A DNA stretch of 6,841 nt from Phenylobacterium sp. (GTDB taxonomy: Bacteria > Pseudomonadota > Alphaproteobacteria > Caulobacterales > Caulobacteraceae): assembly GCA_019264505.1 (NCBI GenBank), contig JAHUZY010000384.1, positions 1 through 6,841 on the forward strand. The letters are read 5' to 3'. Below are positions 1-5,292 of this stretch, in pieces. The translations under genes were made by a program, and so were the position numbers. The notes under the pieces were generated by a model. That model did no database searches and had not been told where the DNA came from. It worked only from the letters and a program-made list of their open reading frames with translations. Position 1 is the first letter of the stretch. Each line of letters starts with the position of its first letter.

Positions 1-16
1 GGGCCACTGAGGCGCC

Positions 17-709
17 TCAGGCGCCCTCGCCACGCCCCCCACCGCTGCGGGCGAAGAGCTGCAGGGTGCGCAGGCGCGCCAGACGGGCGGCGTCGGGGTG
101 GTAGTCCTTGCGCCGGTCCGAGGCGAAGCCGTGGCCGGCGTCGTACAGGTGGACCGGCATGTCCGGATAGCGGTCCCGGATCTCCTCGACCCGCTCGAGC
201 GGTATCGAGGCGTCGGTCTTGCCGAAATGCAGAATGGTCGGGCAGCGGGGCACCTCGTCCAGCAGCTCGGTGATGCGGCGGCCATAGAAGCAGGAGGCGC
301 CCGCCACGCCCTCACAGCGGGCCGCCACGGCCCAGCTCGCCGCCCCGCCCCAGCAGAAGCCGGCGACGAAGACTGGGCCCTGAAGGGCGTCTATGGCGCT
401 CTGAGCGTCGCCAACGACCTCGTCCCAGGGCGCGGCCTGGGACAGCGCCACGGCGCGCGCCATGTCGTCAGCCTCATAGGTCGCCTCGAAGCCGCGCTGC
501 TGGCGGTCGAAGAAGGCCGGGGCGATCACCTCATAGCCATCCTCGGCGAAGCTGTCGGCCACCTCGCGGATATGGTCGGTGACGCCGAAGATCTCCTGGA
601 TCAGCACAAGGCCGCCCCGCCGGGCGTCTCCCGGCTTCACATGATAGGCGTCGAAGACAAAACCATCGGCGCGGCTCTCCAGCCGGATCGTCTCGCCGGC
701 CCGGCTCAT
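17..709 (-). CDS. Dienelactone hydrolase family protein (downstream tandem copy)
   Basis: This 230-residue cytoplasmic alpha/beta hydrolase belongs to the dienelactone hydrolase (DLH) family. Members hydrolyse enol-lactones in ring-cleavage pathways, but many have other or unknown ester substrates. The nucleophile is Cys119 in GFCWGG (117-122). The acid is Asp166 in GKTDASIP and the base is His193 in AGHGF. Glu39 in IQEIFG matches the Glu that contacts the cysteine in classical DLH, so the triad is complete. Length is normal for the family. There is no signal peptide. The C-terminus is a short Gly/Arg/Glu tail (RSGGGRGEGA) absent from the upstream paralog. The ATG overlaps the TGA of the upstream copy (ATGA, 706-709) and has only a weak GAGAG ribosome-binding sequence, so translational coupling is likely. 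No catechol-pathway genes are visible, so the substrate cannot be named and no gene symbol is given. Confidence 0.93.
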   Translation of the reverse strand: MSRAGETIRLESRADGFVFDAYHVKPGDARRGGLVLIQEIFGVTDHIREVADSFAEDGYEVIAPAFFDRQQRGFEATYEADDMARAVALSQAAPWDEVVGDAQSAIDALQGPVFVAGFCWGGAASWAVAARCEGVAGASCFYGRRITELLDEVPRCPTILHFGKTDASIPLERVEEIRDRYPDMPVHLYDAGHGFASDRRKDYHPDAARLARLRTLQLFARSGGGRGEGA

Positions 710-1377
710 ACGCTCTCGAACAGTTCGCGGGTGCGCAGGCGGGCGAGGTCGGCGGCCTCCTCGTGATAGCGCTCAGGGCTCTCATTGTTGAAGCCGTGGC
801 CTGCGCCCTCATAGATGTAGACCGGGACTTCGGGATGGGCGACCTTGACCGCGGCCTCCACCTCGTCGGCCTTGATGCCCGGATCGGTGTGGCCAAGGTG
901 GACGATGACCGGGCAGGCGAGCGGCAGGTCGGCATTGGCCTTGACCATGCTGCCATAATAGCTCGAGGCCGCCGCGATCCCCTCGACCTTGGCCGCGCTC
1001 AGCCAGGCCAGTGAGCCGCCATAGCAGTAGCCCACCACACAGACCTTGCCCCGGGGCGCCAGGAAGTCCCGGGCCGCGGCGATGTCGGCCAGGGCCTGCT
1101 CCATCGGCGTGGCCCGGGCGTGGGCGATGCCGGCGGCCATGCCGTCTGCGTCGTGACCGGCGGTGAAGCCCCGCTCGCGCCGGTCGAACAGGGACGGGGC
1201 GATGGCCTCATAGCCGGCCTTGGCCCAGCGCTCGACATCGGCCCGGACGTATTTGTCGATGCCGAAGATCTCCTGCAGCACGATGACCCCGCCCTTGCGC
1301 GGGGTGAACGGCGCCTCGTGATAGGCCGACAGCTCGTAGCCGTCAGCGCCGCTCTTCAGCGTGATGGTGTCGCCCAT
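706..1377 (-). CDS. Dienelactone hydrolase family protein (upstream tandem copy)
   Basis: This 223-residue DLH-family alpha/beta hydrolase is clearly homologous along its whole length to the next gene. Shared blocks include GGxxxLQEIFG, GYExIAPxxFDRxxRGF, GxCxGG, CPxIxHxGxTD and AGHGF, plus a matching LARLRT C-terminal helix. The triad is Cys118 in GYCYGG (116-121), Asp165 in GHTDPGI and His194 in AGHGF, with Glu36 in LQEIFG. The start is ATG at 1377, preceded by AAGGGAG (1384-1390) with about six bases of spacing, a good ribosome-binding site. The gene lies 66 bp after ychF on the same strand and overlaps the next hydrolase by four bases. The pair therefore forms a two-gene unit that may be read from ychF or from its own promoter, which I could not identify. 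Hydrolase fold and active site are secure; the substrate is unknown. Confidence 0.94.
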   Translation of the reverse strand: MGDTITLKSGADGYELSAYHEAPFTPRKGGVIVLQEIFGIDKYVRADVERWAKAGYEAIAPSLFDRRERGFTAGHDADGMAAGIAHARATPMEQALADIAAARDFLAPRGKVCVVGYCYGGSLAWLSAAKVEGIAAASSYYGSMVKANADLPLACPVIVHLGHTDPGIKADEVEAAVKVAHPEVPVYIYEGAGHGFNNESPERYHEEAADLARLRTRELFESV

Positions 1378-1383
1378 GGTGTT

Positions 1384-1390
1384 CTCCCTT
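1384..1390 (-). promoter_or_regulatory. Ribosome-binding site of the first DLH-family gene
   Basis: AAGGGAG on the minus strand lies six bases before the ATG at 1377. It supports that start and contrasts with the weak site of the coupled downstream copy. Confidence 0.6.
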
Positions 1391-1415
1391 GGCCATCAGC
1401 CTAGGGGGTGGACCG

Positions 1416-1433
1416 GGGGGCTGTCACGCCCCC
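1416..1433 (-). terminator. GC-rich hairpin after ychF, weak terminator candidate
   Basis: A six-base-pair stem (GGGGGC at 1416-1421, GCCCCC at 1428-1433) with loop TGTCAC starts about ten bases after the ychF stop. On the transcribed strand it is followed by CGGTCCACC rather than a T run, so it is not a classical intrinsic terminator. It may slow polymerase or protect the 3' end, leaving the DLH genes partly cotranscribed with ychF. Confidence 0.3.
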
Positions 1434-1443
1434 AGGAGGAAGC

Positions 1444-2541
1444 CTAGACGTTGAACCGGAAGTTCATCACGTCGCCGTCCTGGACGACATATTCCTTGCC
1501 CTCCTGGCGCAGCTTGCCGGCGTCCCGGGCCCCGGCCTCGCCGTTGAACTTGATGTAGTCGGGGAAGGCGATGGTCTCGGCCCGGATGAAGCCCTTCTCG
1601 AAGTCGGTATGGATCACGCCGGCCGCCTGGGGCGCAGTGGCGCCCACGGGGATGGTCCAGGCCCGGGTCTCCTTGGGGCCGCAGGTGAAATAGCTCTGCA
1701 GGCCCAGCAGCTTGAAGGCTTCGCGGATCATGCGGTTCAGGCCGGGCTCTTCGAGGCCCAGGGTCTCCAGGAACTCCGCTCGCTCGGCGGCGTCCAGCAT
1801 CGCGATCTCGCTCTCGATCTGGGCGGAGATGACCACGCTCTCGGCGTCGTCGCGCTTGGCCCGCTCGGCGACGGCGGCCGACATCTCGTTGCCGGTCCCG
1901 GCCGCACCCTCTTCCACATTGCACACATAGAGGGTCGGCTTGGCGGTCAGCAGCTGCAGCATCCGCCAGGCCTTCTCGTCGTCTTCGGAGACCTTGGCGG
2001 TGCGGGCGGGACGGCCGGCGTTGAGCTCTTCAAGGGCCAGCTTCACCAGACGCAGGGTGTTGGCGCTCTCCTTGTCGCCGGTCTTGGCCCGCTTATCGAG
2101 GTTGGCGACCCGCTTCTCCAGGCTCTCCAGATCGGCCAGCATCAGCTCGGTTTCGATGATCTCCAGATCGGCCAGGGGATCGATGCGGCCCTCGACGTGG
2201 GTGATGTCGTCATTGACAAAGCAGCGGGCGACGAAGGCCACGGCGTCGCAGTCGCGGATATTGGCCAGGAACTGGTTGCCCAGGCCCTCGCCCTTGGAGG
2301 CGCCGCGCACCAGACCGGCCACATCGACGAAGTTGATGCGGGCGGGAATGATCTCCTTGGAGCCGGCCACCTTGGCGAGCGCCTCGAGGCGCGGCTCGGG
2401 CACCGCCACATCGCCCACATTCGGCTCGATGGTGCAGAACGGGTAGTTGGCCGCCTGGGCCGCCGCCGTCTGGGTGAGCGCATTGAACAGGGTGGACTTG
2501 CCGACATTGGGCAGGCCGACGATGGCGACTTTGAGAGCCAT
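1444..2541 (-). CDS. ychF: Redox-regulated ribosome-binding ATPase YchF (EngD/OLA1 family)
   Basis: This 365-residue Obg-family P-loop protein is of normal length. The G domain shows the Walker A/G1 motif GLPNVGKST (9-17), the G2 region YPFCTIEPNVG (33-43) and G3 DVAGLVRGAS (73-82). G4 reads NVEE (208-211) in place of NKxD, the known change that makes YchF prefer ATP over GTP. A helical coiled-coil insertion lies around 130-200. A C-terminal TGS domain covers about 281-364 and ends in the family-typical MNFRFNV. The start at 2541 is set by GAGGA (2546-2550) four bases upstream and by the conserved N-terminus. The protein is cytosolic, binds ribosomes and is linked to stress and redox responses. 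It follows pth, a very common pairing in bacteria, but here a 182-bp gap with two palindromes separates them. The symbol engD is used by some databases. Confidence 0.98.
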   Translation of the reverse strand: MALKVAIVGLPNVGKSTLFNALTQTAAAQAANYPFCTIEPNVGDVAVPEPRLEALAKVAGSKEIIPARINFVDVAGLVRGASKGEGLGNQFLANIRDCDAVAFVARCFVNDDITHVEGRIDPLADLEIIETELMLADLESLEKRVANLDKRAKTGDKESANTLRLVKLALEELNAGRPARTAKVSEDDEKAWRMLQLLTAKPTLYVCNVEEGAAGTGNEMSAAVAERAKRDDAESVVISAQIESEIAMLDAAERAEFLETLGLEEPGLNRMIREAFKLLGLQSYFTCGPKETRAWTIPVGATAPQAAGVIHTDFEKGFIRAETIAFPDYIKFNGEAGARDAGKLRQEGKEYVVQDGDVMNFRFNV

Positions 2542-2576
2542 GGAGTCCTCGGAGAATTGGAGCCGGCGCCGTCTTA

Positions 2577-2624
2577 GAGCGCGTTCCGATAAGTGGGAAC
2601 CGGTTATCGGGACGAAACGCGCTC
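2577..2624. repeat. 48-bp GAGC...GCTC palindromic intergenic repeat
   Basis: The outer arms GAGCGCGTT (2577-2585) and AACGCGCTC (2616-2624) are perfect complements. The inner arms CCGATAA (2586-2592) and TTATCGG (2604-2610) pair as well, leaving an 11-base loop and a five-base bulge (2611-2615). The layout, with a GTGGGAACCGGTT-like centre, resembles the palindromic repeats scattered in intergenic DNA of Rhizobiales and Caulobacterales (RIME-like). The family link is from memory and was not searched. It lies 36 bp before the ychF ATG, so if transcribed it would fold in the ychF leader. Confidence 0.8.
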
Positions 2625-2638
2625 AAGACCTAGAGTTC

Positions 2639-2687
2639 AGAGCCTGATTCAACGATCAGACGATTCCGTCTGATCGCATCAGGCTCT
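2639..2687. repeat. 49-bp palindromic repeat adjoining the first
   Basis: The outer arms AGAGCCTGAT (2639-2648) and ATCAGGCTCT (2678-2687) are perfect ten-base complements. The inner arms CGATCAGACG (2653-2662) and CGTCTGATCG (2667-2676) are also perfect, with an ATTC loop and a four-versus-one-base bulge between the stems. It is unlike the neighbouring palindrome in sequence but shares its size and two-stem plan. It contains two GATTC sites (GANTC, the CcrM methylation target of alphaproteobacteria). It lies 36 bp after the pth stop. No T run follows on the minus strand, so it is not a simple intrinsic terminator. Confidence 0.82.
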
Positions 2688-2723
2688 AGCCGAGCCGGCC
2701 GGGATTGTCGTCAGCGGTGCGAC

Positions 2724-3350
2724 CTATGGGTCGGCCCGGCCTGAGCGTTGCTGGCGGGTGTCGGCCTTGTCGGCCGGCGCCAGGCGCATGACCTCGGCCT
2801 GGTACTTCTCGTCCTCGCCCGCCGCCAGCAGGGGGGCGGCGTCGGCGCAGGCGTGCAGCAGGTCGTTCAGCCAGGGGTGCTCGACCTTGTGGAAGTCCGA
2901 CAGGACGTGGCCCTGGACCAGCTCCTTGTGGCCGGGATGGCCGACGCCCAGCCGGGCGCGGCGGAAGTCGGGGCCGATCTGACCGGTGATAGAGCGAATG
3001 CCGTTATTGCCGGCTGCCCCGCCGCCGGCCTTCATCCGGAAGCGGCCGGGCGCCAGGTCGATCTCGTCGTGGAAGACGACCAGGTCTGCGGGCGTCAGCT
3101 TGTAGAATTTCAGCGCCTCGCCGACGGCGTTTCCGCTGTCGTTGTAATAGGTCTGAGGCTTCAGGGTCATGGCCTTTACGGGGCCAGCCGGGGTCTCGAT
3201 GGACCCCTCGCGGACCAGCGACTGAAAGCGCGACCGCTCGGGGCCAAAGCTCCAGCGGCGCGCAATCTGGTCGACAGTCATGGCCCCCACATTATGCCGG
3301 TTGCCGGCATAGCGGGGACCTGGATTGCCCAGGCCAGCGAGGATCAGCAT
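2724..3350 (-). CDS. pth: Peptidyl-tRNA hydrolase (aminoacyl-tRNA hydrolase)
   Basis: This is a 208-residue bacterial-type Pth that cleaves the ester bond of peptidyl-tRNAs released from stalled ribosomes, recycling tRNA in the cytosol. Key positions are visible: GLGNPG (6-11) with Asn9, the catalytic His19 in GNRHNVG (16-22), KPQTYYNDSG (64-73) with Asn70, and Asp95 in FHDEIDL (93-99). These correspond to E. coli Asn10, His20, Asn68 and Asp93. The loop usually written GGxGGHNG reads GGGAAGNNG (109-117), so the position of E. coli His113 is Asn115. The C-terminus (about 190-208) is a charged tail that extends past the family core. The start at 3350 has an excellent GGAGGG site (3355-3360). 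It follows rplY by 41 bp and is almost certainly cotranscribed with it; ychF follows after a palindrome-filled gap. Confidence 0.97.
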   Translation of the reverse strand: MLILAGLGNPGPRYAGNRHNVGAMTVDQIARRWSFGPERSRFQSLVREGSIETPAGPVKAMTLKPQTYYNDSGNAVGEALKFYKLTPADLVVFHDEIDLAPGRFRMKAGGGAAGNNGIRSITGQIGPDFRRARLGVGHPGHKELVQGHVLSDFHKVEHPWLNDLLHACADAAPLLAAGEDEKYQAEVMRLAPADKADTRQQRSGRADP

Positions 3351-3354
3351 GCGA

Positions 3355-3360
3355 CCCTCC
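3355..3360 (-). promoter_or_regulatory. Strong ribosome-binding site of pth
   Basis: GGAGGG on the minus strand lies four bases before the ATG at 3350. It is the strongest Shine-Dalgarno sequence in the window and fixes the pth start. Confidence 0.7.
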
Positions 3361-3391
3361 GGTTCGGGCCGGCCCTGGGCGAAGAGGCGTT

Positions 3392-4003
3392 TTAGGCCTC
3401 AGGCTCCGAGCCGGCGTCGGCGGCCGCGTCCTGCGCCGCCTGGGCCGAGGTGCCGGCCAGGGTGGCGATGACGAAGTCACGGTCCACGGTGGCCTCGACG
3501 CCCTTGGGCAGCTTGAAGCCCGAGATGCGGATGGTGTCGCCGATGTCCAGACCGGTCAGGTCAAAGATCAGCTCTTCGGGGATGGCGTCGGCCGGGCAGG
3601 ACAGCTCGACGTCGTGACGCACCACATTCAGCGTGCCGCCGCGCTTCAGGCCCGGGGACTCTTCGTGGTTGATGAAGTGCACGGGCACCGAGATCTTGAT
3701 CTGCTGGTGCTCGTCGACCCGGTACAGGTCGAAGTGCCACGGCTCATCGGTCACCGGATGCATGTCGATGGCCTTGGCGATGACCGGCTGGGTCTCTTCG
3801 CCATACTTCAGGGTCACCAGGTGGCCCAGCAGCTTGCCCGTATAGAGCGCCTTGCGGAACTCATTGGCCGGCACGGCGATCGCCACCGGGTCCTTGGAGC
3901 CGCCATAGAGCACGCCGGGGACCTTGCCGCTGCGGCGCACACTGCGCGTAGCGCCGGTGCCGGTCTGCTCACGCACTTCCACGTTCAATACGATATCGGC
4001 CAT
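3392..4003 (-). CDS. rplY: Large ribosomal subunit protein bL25, long Ctc/TL5 form
   Basis: This 203-residue protein is the long form of bL25, known as Ctc or TL5, which binds 5S rRNA in the central protuberance of the 50S subunit. The N-terminal L25 beta-barrel (about 4-95) carries RRSGKVPGVLYGG (23-35) and ends in HFDLYRV (90-96). The C-terminal beta domain (about 100-185) carries ESPGLKRGGTLNVVRHDVEL, typical of the TL5 extension, and GLDIGDTIRIS. A low-complexity Ala/Gly/Glu tail (186-203) closes the protein. The E. coli form lacks the second domain. The start at 4003 is preceded by GAGG (4011-4014) and agrees with the conserved MADIVLNVEVR-type N-terminus. It is the first gene of the rplY-pth pair. 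Its leader holds two hairpins, described separately, which could regulate it. Confidence 0.97.
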   Translation of the reverse strand: MADIVLNVEVREQTGTGATRSVRRSGKVPGVLYGGSKDPVAIAVPANEFRKALYTGKLLGHLVTLKYGEETQPVIAKAIDMHPVTDEPWHFDLYRVDEHQQIKISVPVHFINHEESPGLKRGGTLNVVRHDVELSCPADAIPEELIFDLTGLDIGDTIRISGFKLPKGVEATVDRDFVIATLAGTSAQAAQDAAADAGSEPEA

Positions 4004-4014
4004 CGCCCTGCCTC

Positions 4015-4046
4015 AAAACGAAACCGCCGCGCGAACCCGCGCGGCG
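4015..4046 (-). terminator. Hairpin with T-rich tail before rplY: terminator or leader attenuator
   Basis: The perfect eight-base stem CGCCGCGC (4025-4032) and GCGCGGCG (4039-4046) has a six-base loop. On the transcribed strand it is followed by GTTTCGTTTT (4024-4015). It lies about 80 bases after the lipoprotein stop, so it can serve as that gene's intrinsic terminator. The T-rich segment ends directly next to the GAGG of rplY, 11 bases before its ATG. Any rplY mRNA started further upstream would therefore carry this hairpin as its leader. The T run is interrupted by CG, which lowers the expected strength. Confidence 0.5.
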
Positions 4047-4053
4047 TGGGTCG

Positions 4054-4071
4054 CGATCCCGGGGGGGATCG
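4054..4071. repeat. Second hairpin in the rplY leader region
   Basis: The seven-base arms CGATCCC (4054-4060) and GGGATCG (4065-4071) flank a GGGG loop (CCCC in the minus-strand transcript). It lies eight bases upstream, in the minus-strand sense, of the T-tailed hairpin. A partly competing pairing around TCGCGA (4051-4056) with flanking GGG and CCC is possible. Confidence 0.45.
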
Positions 4072-4084
4072 GAAGGTCGGCGTC

Positions 4085-4111
4085 ATTACACAGAAGTTGA
4101 CCCTCTGGCAA
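4085..4111 (-). promoter_or_regulatory. Candidate promoter for rplY-pth
   Basis: On the minus strand TTGCCAG (4111-4105) is followed after 14 bases by TGTAATGA, with TGTAAT at 4090-4085. It is a loose match to the Caulobacter housekeeping pattern TTGACG-N10 to 14-GCTANAWC. The same TTGCCAG word appears in the candidate promoter before the lipoprotein gene. It would give a leader of roughly 75 bases containing both hairpins. Placement depends on weak motifs only. Confidence 0.25.
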
Positions 4112-4126
4112 CGGCGCCCGGAGACT

Positions 4127-5155
4127 TCAGCGCGTTTTAACCGCGCTGAGCCCCGCTGTCTCGGCCGCGGCCCCGGTTTCGGCCACCTGCACGGGGGTCG
4201 CCTTGGCCGGATCAGCCAGGCCCGCGCCCTTCATCAGGCACTGTCCGGTGTCCATCAGGGCGTGCTGGCCGAGGCAGAAGACGTCCTCATAGTGCGGCTT
4301 GGAGACCGCCAGGCACTGATAGAGGTTCAGCTTGGCCATGTTCAGGCAGGAGGCCGAGGTCGGCTCGACCATCACGGCGGTCAGAAGGTCAGCCCGGTTC
4401 TCGCCGGCCTCACCCAGGACCGCCAGGGCCGCCACCGCCAGGCTGCGTAGCACCATGCGGCTGTAGGGCGGCTCCACGGGGGCGGCGGTGAGGTCCAGCA
4501 CGCCAGCGCCGATGGCGGCCTGTTGCAGGCGGGCGGTCTCTTCGATCTCGCCGACGATGGGGGTGGCCGACAGGGCCTTGGTCTGAGACAGGCGCAGGGC
4601 GCGGTTCTCGACCTCGGCCTTCGACCACTTGGCCTTCTGGACATCATAGGCCGCCTGCTTGACCGCAGATCCGGTGTCGAACAGGCGCTTGCCCTCAGCG
4701 CCATAGGCCGCGATCACCAGGCCCGCGGCGCTGCGAGCGCCGGGCAGGGTGGCCGCATAGGTCGGGTCGGCCACGAGATCGGCGAACATCTTGTTCCGCG
4801 TCTCTGGGTTGGTCGAATAGCTGCGCACCGCGGCCACGAACTCGGGATCCTGCAGGGCGGCCACGGCGCCATAGGCCACCGCGCCCTTCAGCAGTTGGAT
4901 CGGCTCATAGGCGGCGCTGGTCTTCAGGGATTCAGCGATCTCGGCGCCGTCATCAAAGGCCGGGGAAATGGCCGACGAGCGGGACATGTAATAGCGATAG
5001 GCGCTGGCGTGCTCGATCAGGGATGGGGCGAGCGCCACGGCCGGCGGGGCGGGAGCCGGCGCTTCCGGCTTAGGCTCGGCGCACCCCGCTAGGACGGCGG
5101 TTCCGATCAACGCCAGCGCGGTCAGCGCGCTGCGAAAGCCAATAGCCGAGCTCAT
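4127..5155 (-). CDS. Alanine-rich lipoprotein of unknown function
   Basis: I do not recognise this family. From the chosen start the protein has 342 residues. It begins with Arg8, a hydrophobic stretch and the lipobox LAGC, giving lipidated Cys25, so it is predicted to be secreted and anchored in the cell envelope. A Pro/Ala linker follows (26-45). The middle is Ala-rich and probably helical. Near the C-terminus four cysteines (270, 281, 294, 306) form two similar CL...QCL units. An ATG at 5197 would add 14 residues before the signal peptide, but it has no ribosome-binding site and spoils the signal layout. ATG 5155 has AGGGG at 5167-5171 with a rather long spacing of 11 bases. The gene sits 137 bp after prs and 123 bp before rplY, so it probably has its own promoter and is not functionally tied to either. 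Confidence 0.85.
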   Translation of the reverse strand: MSSAIGFRSALTALALIGTAVLAGCAEPKPEAPAPAPPAVALAPSLIEHASAYRYYMSRSSAISPAFDDGAEIAESLKTSAAYEPIQLLKGAVAYGAVAALQDPEFVAAVRSYSTNPETRNKMFADLVADPTYAATLPGARSAAGLVIAAYGAEGKRLFDTGSAVKQAAYDVQKAKWSKAEVENRALRLSQTKALSATPIVGEIEETARLQQAAIGAGVLDLTAAPVEPPYSRMVLRSLAVAALAVLGEAGENRADLLTAVMVEPTSASCLNMAKLNLYQCLAVSKPHYEDVFCLGQHALMDTGQCLMKGAGLADPAKATPVQVAETGAAAETAGLSAVKTR

Positions 5156-5186
5156 GGGTCTGTGTTCCCCTAAATGGTACGCCAGC

Positions 5187-5201
5187 GAACATAGCATGTT
5201 C
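5187..5201. promoter_or_regulatory. Inverted repeat GAACA-N5-TGTTC upstream of the lipoprotein gene
   Basis: GAACATAGCATGTTC is a perfect five-base inverted repeat with a five-base spacer, centred about 39 bp before the chosen ATG. Its position near the expected transcription start fits a repressor operator. It is not the alphaproteobacterial LexA box, which is a direct repeat GTTC-N7-GTTC. The binding protein is unknown. Confidence 0.35.
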
Positions 5202-5229
5202 GGTCAGGCGAGATCATGGCCCCCATATC

Positions 5230-5245
5230 GTAAACTATTGTTCAC
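5230..5245. promoter_or_regulatory. Second, imperfect inverted repeat upstream of the lipoprotein gene
   Basis: GTAAAC-TATT-GTTCAC has six-base arms with one mismatch. It lies 28 bp from the GAACA-N5-TGTTC element and shares the GAACA/TGTTC core in its right arm, so the two could be sites for one regulator. It also lies just downstream of the candidate -10 element. Confidence 0.25.
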
Positions 5246-5247
5246 CA

Positions 5248-5274
5248 AGCTTAGCCAGTCGTCTCCCCTGGCAA
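5248..5274 (-). promoter_or_regulatory. Candidate housekeeping-type promoter for the lipoprotein gene
   Basis: On the minus strand TTGCCAG (5274-5268) is followed after 12 bases by GCTAAGCT (5255-5248). This approximates the Caulobacter sigma-73 pattern TTGACG-N10 to 14-GCTANAWC, with a good GCTA but mismatches after it. It starts 19 bp after the prs stop and leaves a leader of roughly 85 bases containing both inverted repeats. Confidence 0.3.
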
Positions 5275-5292
5275 GCGAGATCAGTCGCGCCG

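Noticed and set aside
1408..2577. Long plus-strand open frame of 389 codons opposite ychF
   Set aside because: It exactly shadows ychF, has a Gly/Leu/His/Asp-rich composition typical of reverse-frame reading in GC-rich DNA, has no recognisable domain, and ychF on the other strand is certain.
2577..2687. CRISPR array, insertion-sequence ends or MITE
   Set aside because: There are no repeated spacers, the two palindromes differ in sequence, no target-site duplication is visible and there is no transposase. Short intergenic palindromes explain them better.
2639..2687. Intrinsic terminator of pth
   Set aside because: The stem is strong, but no T run follows it on the transcribed strand, and the outer arms are AT/GC mixed as in repeat families. 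Termination remains possible but is not supported.
5156..5197. Upstream ATG at 5197 as the start of the lipoprotein gene
   Set aside because: It has no ribosome-binding sequence and puts 14 extra residues before a clean lipoprotein signal. The ATG at 5155 gives a standard signal peptide with lipobox LAGC.
5187..5201. LexA (SOS) box
   Set aside because: Alphaproteobacterial LexA sites are direct repeats GTTC-N7-GTTC. Here the half-sites are inverted (GAAC-N7-GTTC), and the downstream gene is not a known SOS gene.
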